A stretch of DNA of 64,000 nucleotides from Aquicoccus porphyridii. Its GTDB lineage: Bacteria > Pseudomonadota > Alphaproteobacteria > Rhodobacterales > Rhodobacteraceae. The position numbers were made by a program, and so were the translations under genes. This document shows, piece by piece, positions 26,527-33,275 of this stretch (its first letter is position 1; each line of letters opens with the position of its first letter). The stretch spans positions 62,001 to 126,000 of the forward strand of contig NZ_VINQ01000005.1 in NCBI RefSeq assembly GCF_008369105.1. Direction: 5' to 3'. A model generated the notes under the pieces. That model saw only the letters and a program-made list of their open reading frames with translations. It did not search any database and had not been told where the DNA came from.

Positions 26527-28380
26527 TCATGCCTGCCCCTCCCGGCGCAGCCCCAGCGCGCGCAACAGCCGGTCAACACCGCCCGCCACCCCGTCGGGCG
26601 CCAGAAGAACCACACCAAGGATGATCATCCCGAAGATGAAGCGCCAGTAATCCAGGCGGCTCACCCAATCCTCGATCAGCACGAAAACACCGGCGCCCAA
26701 GATCGGCCCGGCCAGCGCATGGATGCCGCCCAGCAGCACCATGATGAGCCCGTCCACCGACTGCGCGATCCCCAGGACATCGGGAAAGACCGAGCCCTTG
26801 GAAAAGACAAAGACCACGCCCGCCACCCCGGCCATCGTACCGGCCAGCGCAAACCCCATCCATTGATGGAACTTCACGTCCATCCCGATCGCCTCGGCGC
26901 GCACGTCGCTGTCACGAATGCCGCGCAACCCATAGCCAAAGGGCGAATGCGCGACCCGTCGCAGGAACCAGATGCCGCCGATGCACAGCGCGAAGGCGAC
27001 ATAGAAATAGGCCTGGTCGCTCGACGCCCAGGATGCTGGCCAGATCCCGAGGATGCCGTCATCGCCCCCGGTAAACTCCTGCGACTGGAACGTGACGCCC
27101 CACAGGATCTGCGCCGCCGCCAATGTGAGCATGGCAAGGTAGACCCCCGACAGGCGCACGCAGAACCAGCCAAAGAAAAGCGCCGCAGCGGCCGCCGCCA
27201 ACGGGCCGACGATCATCGCCGGGATCATCGACAACCCGAGGTAACTCACCGCCATCGCCGCGCCATAGGCCCCGACCCCGAAATAGGCCGCGTGGCCGAA
27301 ACTCACCATGCCGCCCAGCCCCATCATGAAATGCAGCGAGACCGCGAACAGTGTCGCCACCATCACATCGACCAGCAGGATGCTGGCAAAATCGCTCACC
27401 ATCACCGGACTTGCCGCCAGTGCAAAGACCAGCGCCATCAGCACAAGCGTCGCGCGCGACGACAAGAGCCGCAGCGGCTGCTCGGGCTCGGTCGGCGCGC
27501 CATGGCCGCTGCCCTCCTTGCCGAAAAGCCCATAGGGCCGCACGATCAGCACCACCGCCATCACCACGAATGGCAGCACGATCGAGATTTGCGGAAAGAC
27601 AAGCACCGCAAAGGCATTGAGCACCGAGATCAGCACGGCGGCCACGAACGCGCCCGAAACGCTGCCCATGCCACCGATCACCACCACGACAAAGGCATCG
27701 CCGATTACCGAAAGATCCATCTGAAGGCTCACCGCCTCGCGCGGGATCTGGATCGCGCCGCCAAGCCCCGCAAGCGCCGCACCCAGCACGAAAGCGGCCG
27801 AGAAAAGCCACGCCTGGTTGACGCCCAGCGCGCCCACCATCTCGCGGTCCTGCGTCGCCGCGCGCACCAGAACGCCCCAGCGGGTGCGGTGGAACACAAG
27901 CCATATCCCGGCCAGGACCGCGGGCCCGATCAGGATGAGCGCAAGATCATATTCCGGGATCGGCTCGCCCATGATGCGCAGCGCGCTGTCCAGCCCGGGC
28001 GCGCGCGGTCCCAGCTTGTCCTCGGCCCCCCAGACCGCCTGCGTCATGTCCTGGATGATCAGCACCACGCCGAAGGTCGCGACCAGTTGGAAAAGTTCCG
28101 GCGCGTGATAGATCCGCCGCAGGATCGTCATCTCGACGATCAGCCCCAGAAGCCCCACGATCAGCGCCGCGGCGATCACCCCCCCCCAGAACCCAAGGAT
28201 GCTGCCCGGGAACAGTGCGACGATGGAATAGGCGAGATATGCCCCCACCATGTAGAACGAGCCATGCGCGAAATTGACGATCCGCGTGACCCCGAAAATG
28301 ATCGACAGCCCGCAGGCGATCAGAAACAGCGACGAGGCATTCGCCAGCCCCGTCAGCAATTGCGCGACATAAAAGCCCAT
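26527..28380 (-). CDS. ABC transporter permease, LivH-LivM fusion
   Basis: A 617-residue inner-membrane protein joining the two permeases usually encoded separately. Residues about 1-295 are LivH-like (LTGLANASSLFLIACGLSIIFGVTRIVNFAHG; later VIGGMGSVSGAFVAAVLI) and about 310-600 are LivM-like (GGMVSFGHAAYFGVGAYG; GVAGVVFVFSKGSV). Roughly 16-18 membrane helices are expected. A hydrophilic linker near residue 290-300 (GKEGSGHGAPTEPEQP) joins the halves. Fused permeases of this type are known but less usual than separate genes. It is 90 bases downstream of the binding-protein gene, separated by a terminator-like stem-loop. Confidence 0.92.
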   Translation of the reverse strand: MGFYVAQLLTGLANASSLFLIACGLSIIFGVTRIVNFAHGSFYMVGAYLAYSIVALFPGSILGFWGGVIAAALIVGLLGLIVEMTILRRIYHAPELFQLVATFGVVLIIQDMTQAVWGAEDKLGPRAPGLDSALRIMGEPIPEYDLALILIGPAVLAGIWLVFHRTRWGVLVRAATQDREMVGALGVNQAWLFSAAFVLGAALAGLGGAIQIPREAVSLQMDLSVIGDAFVVVVIGGMGSVSGAFVAAVLISVLNAFAVLVFPQISIVLPFVVMAVVLIVRPYGLFGKEGSGHGAPTEPEQPLRLLSSRATLVLMALVFALAASPVMVSDFASILLVDVMVATLFAVSLHFMMGLGGMVSFGHAAYFGVGAYGAAMAVSYLGLSMIPAMIVGPLAAAAAALFFGWFCVRLSGVYLAMLTLAAAQILWGVTFQSQEFTGGDDGILGIWPASWASSDQAYFYVAFALCIGGIWFLRRVAHSPFGYGLRGIRDSDVRAEAIGMDVKFHQWMGFALAGTMAGVAGVVFVFSKGSVFPDVLGIAQSVDGLIMVLLGGIHALAGPILGAGVFVLIEDWVSRLDYWRFIFGMIILGVVLLAPDGVAGGVDRLLRALGLRREGQA

Positions 28381-28403
28381 GCGGCCCGTCCCCCGTCAAG
28401 ATA

Positions 28404-28450
28404 CGATTTTGTTCTCACGAAAAATCGGGGCGGCAGACACCACCGCCCCG
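28404..28450 (-). terminator. Intrinsic terminator/attenuator between binding protein and permease
   Basis: On the minus strand CGGGGCGG and CCGCCCCG (28450-28426) form a perfect 8-bp stem with a 9-base loop, directly followed by ATTTTT. A second, weaker stem (CGATTTT/AAAATCG, 28427-28404) overlaps the T tract. Partial termination would raise binding-protein mRNA over permease mRNA. Confidence 0.75.
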
Positions 28451-28470
28451 AATGCTCATTCGGACCCGGC

Positions 28471-29685
28471 TTATTCCGCCGGGCGCATCTTGGCCGCGTC
28501 TTCTTCGCTGGGCAGGTAATTCGCCCCGTCGGCATAGAACCAGTCGACCATCTTGGGCTTGCCATCGACCAGTGCGGTGGTGCCCACATAGGCCCCCATG
28601 GTCGATTGGTGATCGGCCGCGCGGTAAAAGAACGGCCCGGTGGGCGAACTGGGCACTTCAAGCCCCTCCATCGCCGCCAGCAAGGCTTCGGTGTCGGTCG
28701 ATCCGGCCTTTTCCAGCGCCGCCTTGATCGACAGGACCGAGTTGTACCCCACGATCGAGCCGGTCTTGGGCGCTTCGCCCCAGCGATCCATGTAGGCCTT
28801 GCCAAAGGCTTCATGCTCGGGCGTGTCGATGTCCATCGACGGGTATCCGGTCACGATCCAGCCCTCGGGCGCCTCGGCGCCCAGCGGGTCGAGATATTCC
28901 GGCTCCCCGCTCAACAGCGACGCCACGATCCGATCCTCGAACAGGAACCGCAGGCTGCCCTCGCGCACGAACTTGGCCAGGTCGCCCCCGAAGGTCACGT
29001 TATAGATCGCGTCGGGCTTGGCCGATTCGATTGCCCGCACGGTCGAACCCGCGTCGATCTTGAACAGCGGCGGCCATTGCTCGCTCACCCATTCCACGTC
29101 CGGTTGCAACCGGTTCAGCTCGGATTTGAACGCTGCCACCGCATCCTTGCCATAGGCATAGTTGGGCGCGACCGTGGCCCAGCGTTTCTTGTCGAGTTTC
29201 GCCGCCTGCTCGGCGAGCATCGCCGCCTGCATGTGGGTCGAAGGCCGCAAACGATAGGTATAGCGGTTGCCCTTCGACCACACGAGCGCATCGGATAGCG
29301 GCTCGGAGGCCAGGAAGAACACTTCCTTCTGTTTCGCGAAATCCGCAAGGGCAAGGCCGATATTCGACAGGAAGCCGCCGAACAGCATCACCGCTTCGTC
29401 CCTGGAAACCATCTCTTCCGCGATGCGGATCGCGGTGGCCGGATCGCCGGTGTCATCGCGGCTGATGATCTCGAGCATCGCGCCGTTCACCCCGCCCGCC
29501 GCGTTGATCTCTTCCATCGCCAGCGTCCAGCCCTTCTTGTAAGGCTCGGTAAAGGCCGGCAGGGCGGTATAGGAATTGATCTCGCCGATCACGATCTTTT
29601 CCTGCGCCTGCACCGCCCCGGGGATCATCCCCAGCATCGGCAGCGCCGCCAGCGCGCCCAGTATCTTGCGTCTCATCTCATTCAT
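28471..29685 (-). CDS. ABC transporter substrate-binding protein, LivK type
   Basis: A 404-residue periplasmic protein with a signal peptide (ILGALAALPMLGMIPGAVQAQ, cleavage after VQA) and the type I periplasmic binding fold of the LivK/Leu-Ile-Val family (KIVIGEINSYTALPAFTEPYKKGWTLAMEEINAAGGVNG; MLFGGFLSN; VVGYNSVLSIKAALEKAG). The ATG at 29685 has GGGAGA at good spacing; a GTG two codons earlier is in frame. Neighbours suggest an aromatic or heterocyclic acid ligand rather than leucine; family members are known that bind such acids. Ligand not determinable from sequence. Confidence 0.9.
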   Translation of the reverse strand: MNEMRRKILGALAALPMLGMIPGAVQAQEKIVIGEINSYTALPAFTEPYKKGWTLAMEEINAAGGVNGAMLEIISRDDTGDPATAIRIAEEMVSRDEAVMLFGGFLSNIGLALADFAKQKEVFFLASEPLSDALVWSKGNRYTYRLRPSTHMQAAMLAEQAAKLDKKRWATVAPNYAYGKDAVAAFKSELNRLQPDVEWVSEQWPPLFKIDAGSTVRAIESAKPDAIYNVTFGGDLAKFVREGSLRFLFEDRIVASLLSGEPEYLDPLGAEAPEGWIVTGYPSMDIDTPEHEAFGKAYMDRWGEAPKTGSIVGYNSVLSIKAALEKAGSTDTEALLAAMEGLEVPSSPTGPFFYRAADHQSTMGAYVGTTALVDGKPKMVDWFYADGANYLPSEEDAAKMRPAE

Positions 29686-29754
29686 ATTCACGTCTCCCGG
29701 TTGGTTGTCCTAATTTTCGCTCTCTTCGAGCATTCTTGGTTTCCTGAAATGCCA

Positions 29755-29778
29755 CGGGCCGATTGTCGGACCGGCCCG
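29755..29778 (-). terminator. Stem-loop between DUF1185 gene and binding-protein gene
   Basis: CGGGCCG and CGGCCCG form a perfect 7-bp stem around a 10-base loop, 16 bases past the DUF1185 stop on the minus strand. No T run follows, so it may be a processing or attenuation site inside one long transcript. Confidence 0.4.
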
Positions 29779-29793
29779 CCTGCTCTCTTCGAT

Positions 29794-30378
29794 CTACCTC
29801 AATCCATCCTTGCCCTCGGCCTCGTCGTGGCGCAAGCCGCCAACCCGCGGCAAGGGCCGCCCGCTGTCGGTCACGGCCACGGCGACCATGATCTCATTGC
29901 CGCGCGGCGCATCGTTCATCATCACCTCGATCCCGTCGAAATGGCTGCGCACATAGGCCGCGTCCTTGTGCCCGAGCGGCACGTCGAGCACCTGACCCGG
30001 GCTGCCCATCTTCTTCGACGACGCCACCAGCGCCGCACCCTTCTCCACCGCCGCACGCAGCGGCGCGCCCAGCTTCGGGTGCAGGATCGCGGCGGCATGC
30101 TCCAACTCGCCGTTTTCGCCCACCATGGCCGACTTGCCGTAACTCTCGGCCTCATTCGGCGCGATCCCCAGCGCGCTCACACAGCGTTCGCCCAAAAGCC
30201 CGCCCAGCTCGGCCCCGATCTCCATCAGCTCAGAGAGATCCTCCTCGTATCGCCCGGCAAAGGGGTTCTCGATCACCGCCACGGCCACCGCCTTGCGCGT
30301 CGGCGGGGCGATCTCGCGGCCCATCTCGCGCCGGGTTTCCTCGACCGTCACCGCCAGCTTCCTGATTTTCGCGCTCAT
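29794..30378 (-). CDS. DUF1185 (amino acid synthesis family) protein, copy A
   Basis: A 194-residue cytosolic protein of Pfam PF06684. Known structures of this family show a chorismate-mutase-like trimer fold without an assigned reaction. It shares with the next gene VIENPFAGRYE, YGK.A..G..GE.EH, a Pxx..S.KK.G..G..LDVP pattern, YVRSHFD.IEV and NDAPR, and both end in EGKDGLR. Its start overlaps the stop of copy B by four bases (ATGA), so the two are cotranslated and may form a hetero-oligomer. Its role in the heterocycle cluster is unknown; a ring-opening or tautomerase-like step is conceivable. Confidence 0.85.
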   Translation of the reverse strand: MSAKIRKLAVTVEETRREMGREIAPPTRKAVAVAVIENPFAGRYEEDLSELMEIGAELGGLLGERCVSALGIAPNEAESYGKSAMVGENGELEHAAAILHPKLGAPLRAAVEKGAALVASSKKMGSPGQVLDVPLGHKDAAYVRSHFDGIEVMMNDAPRGNEIMVAVAVTDSGRPLPRVGGLRHDEAEGKDGLR

Positions 30379-30962
30379 CTCAACCCGTCCTTTCCTTCGA
30401 TCTGCGACGCTTCAAGGCCACCGGCACGCGAATGCACCCGCGCCCCGTCGGTCATGACAAGGATCAATGCCATCTCATCCGCGCGCGGCGCGTCGTTGCA
30501 CCCGACTTCGATACTGTCGAAATGGCTGCGCACGTAAGACGCCTGGATATGCGTCACCGGCACGTCGAGCCGCGCACCGACGCCGCCCACCTTCTTGGTC
30601 GAGGGCACAATCGCCGCCGAGCGTTCGCGCCCGATCAATTCGCGCATCGCGTAACCGCCCGGCGCATGCCACAGCGCGCCATGCTCGATCTCGCCGCCCG
30701 CGCCGATGATCGCGCCCTTGCCATAGCCCTCGACCACCTCGGCCCCGCCCAGCATCTTGATGAGCCGCCCGGCCATCTTGAGGCCCAGGGGCTTCAGATC
30801 CTCCATGAAGGGCTGGATATCGGGCTCATACCGCCCGGCAAACGGGTTCTCGATCACCGCCATGATCCATGCCCGGCGATAGGGTTTCTCGGCCCGCGCG
30901 CCGCCCTCGTGCCAGGTTTCTTCCAGGCTCTCGACCATCTTGCGTATCTTCACATCAGGCAT
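30375..30962 (-). CDS. DUF1185 (amino acid synthesis family) protein, copy B
   Basis: A 195-residue paralogue of copy A. The start at 30962 (MPDVKIRKMVESLEETWHEGG) aligns with the N-terminus of copy A and overlaps the UPF0280 stop by eight bases; a longer start would add an Arg-rich stretch encoded inside that gene. Shared blocks include AVIENPFAGRYE, EGYGKGAIIGAGGEIEHGA, ASYVRSHFDSIEVG and NDAPRADEM. The conserved ENPFAGRY and NDAPR blocks are probably the active-site or interface elements. Presence of two divergent copies in one operon hints at distinct functions. Confidence 0.85.
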   Translation of the reverse strand: MPDVKIRKMVESLEETWHEGGARAEKPYRRAWIMAVIENPFAGRYEPDIQPFMEDLKPLGLKMAGRLIKMLGGAEVVEGYGKGAIIGAGGEIEHGALWHAPGGYAMRELIGRERSAAIVPSTKKVGGVGARLDVPVTHIQASYVRSHFDSIEVGCNDAPRADEMALILVMTDGARVHSRAGGLEASQIEGKDGLR

Positions 30963-31800
30963 CCGTCGCCTCCTCCGCCTCGATAAACTGCTCCGCACCG
31001 GCAATCCGAATCTCGCCTCGCAGCGCCAGCGCGGCCCCGCGGATCAACCCCTTGTCCCGCATCTCTTCGGCCAGCGCGGCACCGCGTGCCAGCGCCTGTT
31101 CCACGTCGCCCTTGTCCAGCGCACCAACCGCCACGACCACTTCGCGCGCCCCGAGATCGCTGTCGGGCCGCACCTCGTTGGCCGGTTCCCGCCGGATCGC
31201 GCCATGCCCCGGCAGATCGACCGCGTTCGCGATCAGCGTCGCCGCCACATCCGCCGCCGCCGCATCCGCCGCCAGCACCGTCACCGCGTCGGCAATGCCG
31301 CGCGACAGGCTGCGCCCGCCGCGCCCCGACGTGGCGATCCCGCCGATCCCGTCTCCGCCGCCGATCCCGATCTGCCCGCCACTCCCGGCCATGGCGACGC
31401 GAAACCGCTCGCCCGCCTCCAGCCAGATCGCGATATCGCCGCCATTGTTCACATAGGCCCGGCGCAGATCGGCCCGCATGCACATACCCGCCAGCACGTG
31501 ATCGGCCACGGACCCCGCCACCGCCGCCATCGGCGTGACGAACCCCACATGCCGCGCCACCGCGCGCACCATCCTTTGCGCCACCGGCCCCGCCACCACG
31601 CCGGGCGGCCGCGTCGCGCCCCATCCGTCACGGCGCAACAGGTCCAACTCATCCACCAGCCGCTCGAGAACCCCCTCGAACGCCGCACATGCCGCGTCAA
31701 AGCCGCGCGCCCGGTCGCCGTCGCACCCGATGATGAGGTCGATCGGCCCATGCTGAAGATGCAGCCGCTCGCCCGGCAATATCGCGCGCGTGAAACTCAT
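30955..31800 (-). CDS. UPF0280 family (ApbE-like) protein
   Basis: A 281-residue protein, Ala/Gly-rich, matching UPF0280, a family related in fold to ApbE flavin transferases. Seen here: NNGGDIAIWL (resembling the ApbE NxGG block), GGDGIGGIATSGRGGRSLSRGIADAVTVLA (the GIATSG segment is like the ApbE nucleotide region) and ATLIANAVDLPG. There is no signal peptide, unlike ApbE, so it should act in the cytosol. The ATG at 31800 overlaps the upstream stop (ATGA). No reaction is established for the family; flavin handling for the neighbouring flavo/Fe-S enzymes is one hypothesis. Confidence 0.8.
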   Translation of the reverse strand: MSFTRAILPGERLHLQHGPIDLIIGCDGDRARGFDAACAAFEGVLERLVDELDLLRRDGWGATRPPGVVAGPVAQRMVRAVARHVGFVTPMAAVAGSVADHVLAGMCMRADLRRAYVNNGGDIAIWLEAGERFRVAMAGSGGQIGIGGGDGIGGIATSGRGGRSLSRGIADAVTVLAADAAAADVAATLIANAVDLPGHGAIRREPANEVRPDSDLGAREVVVAVGALDKGDVEQALARGAALAEEMRDKGLIRGAALALRGEIRIAGAEQFIEAEEATDA

Positions 31801-33275
31801 GACTCGTCGCCCCAGCGATAGTGCCCGCGCGCCATCGGGTCGTGTCCCGCAAGACCGGGCCCGACCTTGCGCACCCGGTCCGTGACCACGCTCTCGACGC
31901 GGCGGATTTCCTCGACATGCCCGCCGAGGTCGGCATAATCGCTCACCCGCATGGTGAACTCGATCGGCGCGACAATCGCCGGGGTGGGCACATAACCAAA
32001 GGAATTCGACGGCATTTCCATCACGTCCGCCATCACCGTGATCCCGCCCCCGGGCCAGACATAGGCCTCGGCCCCGCCGCAACTCACCGAGGTCAGCGCC
32101 GCGCGCACCGACCGGGTGAGCCGCACCGGGTTCTCGGTCACGCCGGCGCGCAGGCTGCCGCCCGCGCCGCCCATGAACAGCACCGACGCCACCGACGGCT
32201 CGCAATTCTCGGCGATCCGCTCGGCGCTCGCCTTCACCGCCGCAGGCGCTTGCGCGGGCTGCGGCACGAGGGTCTCATCAAGCTCGAAATAGGCCCATTG
32301 CTCGCCCGTGGTCGACACCATGAAGAGCCGCAAACCCGGCCATGCCACGTCCTTTTTCCACTCGCCCAGAATGGTCAGCGGATCGTTGATATCCGTCCCG
32401 CCCCAGCCGCGCCCCGGCTCGGCCACCTGGAAATAACGCCCGGGTGTCGAGCGGCGGCCCTTGATGCGGATGCCCGTTGGCCGCACGCCCAGAACCTGCC
32501 CCGCCTGATGCTCGCTCAGAACGCCGGTGATATGGTCATCGACCACCACCACCTCGTCGACGATCTCGTGCCATTGCTTGGCGAACATGCCGATCGCGGC
32601 CGAGCCACAGCCGACCCGCATAAGCCGTTCCTCTTCACCGTCGATGATCGGCGGCCGTCCGGCCTCGATCACAACCGAAACCGCGTGGTCGCCCTCGCCG
32701 ATCACCATCTCGACCGGCTCGCGATTGCACAGCGCCATCAGCGCGTCACAGGTCACGCGCCCCTCTTTCTTTGAACCACCGGTCAAGTGTTCGACACCCC
32801 CGAGGCTCAGCATCTTCGAGCCGTATTCCGTCGTCGTCACATGGCCAACCGGCTCGCCCGACACACGCACGATGTCACATTCGTTGCCGATATGCCGGTC
32901 GGTGTCGATCTTCACCTTGGCCCCGCAATAGGAAAAGATGCCCTCGGTAACGACCGTCACCATATCGACACCTTCGACCTGCTGGCTCACGATGAAAGGT
33001 GCGGGCTTGTAGTCGGGATAGGTCGTGCCCGCCCCCACTGCGGTGACAAAGCGGCGCTGCCCCTTGATGATATCGCCATCCCAATCCCCGGCCTCGTCGG
33101 TCGCAAGAAACGGCACCAACTTGTCCGACCCGCCCTCGATCACCGTCAGCGGATCGAGCCGCACCAGTTCCCCATCGTGATTGGCATAGCGATCACAGGC
33201 CCCGGATTTGCCATCGGCGATGTAACACATCACCGGACAGGCATCGCAGCGGATCTTTTCCGGTTTCTCACGCAT
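31797..33275 (-). CDS. 6-hydroxynicotinate reductase-like Fe-S protein
   Basis: A 492-residue cytosolic protein. The N-terminus has Cys10, Cys13, Cys17 and Cys27 (CDACPVMC then GACDR), a pattern fit for a [4Fe-4S] cluster. The rest is Gly-rich and lacks a Rossmann motif I can name. It matches the 6-hydroxynicotinate reductase (Hnr) family, which in Eubacterium barkeri reduces 6-hydroxynicotinate to 1,4,5,6-tetrahydro-6-oxonicotinate with ferredoxin. Its overlaps with the Mo-hydroxylase gene (8 bases) and UPF0280 (4 bases) show strict coexpression. Family membership is judged from recalled length and cluster context; the substrate here is inferred. Confidence 0.75.
   Translation of the reverse strand: MREKPEKIRCDACPVMCYIADGKSGACDRYANHDGELVRLDPLTVIEGGSDKLVPFLATDEAGDWDGDIIKGQRRFVTAVGAGTTYPDYKPAPFIVSQQVEGVDMVTVVTEGIFSYCGAKVKIDTDRHIGNECDIVRVSGEPVGHVTTTEYGSKMLSLGGVEHLTGGSKKEGRVTCDALMALCNREPVEMVIGEGDHAVSVVIEAGRPPIIDGEEERLMRVGCGSAAIGMFAKQWHEIVDEVVVVDDHITGVLSEHQAGQVLGVRPTGIRIKGRRSTPGRYFQVAEPGRGWGGTDINDPLTILGEWKKDVAWPGLRLFMVSTTGEQWAYFELDETLVPQPAQAPAAVKASAERIAENCEPSVASVLFMGGAGGSLRAGVTENPVRLTRSVRAALTSVSCGGAEAYVWPGGGITVMADVMEMPSNSFGYVPTPAIVAPIEFTMRVSDYADLGGHVEEIRRVESVVTDRVRKVGPGLAGHDPMARGHYRWGDES

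Noticed and set aside
26188-29298. A 1036-codon open frame on the plus strand
   Set aside because: Antisense to the liv genes, whose products have complete family motifs; the plus-strand translation is Arg/His/Pro-rich without a fold I recognise. The same applies to the long plus-strand frames at 4363-6762, 7836-10460, 11443-13740 and 41063-42997.
6753-29715. Exact 12-base match GTTGTCCTAATT upstream of glyA (6753-6764) and of the livK-type gene (29704-29715)
   Set aside because: Many 12-base matches are expected by chance in 64 kb, the genes are unrelated, and the match does not extend.
31797-33275. DGKSGAC near the N-terminus of the reductase-like protein resembles the ApbE flavinylation motif (DGxSGAT)
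   Set aside because: The acceptor position is Cys instead of Thr/Ser, and this Cys27 completes a CX2CX3CX9C Fe-S ligand pattern, so flavin attachment at this point is unlikely.
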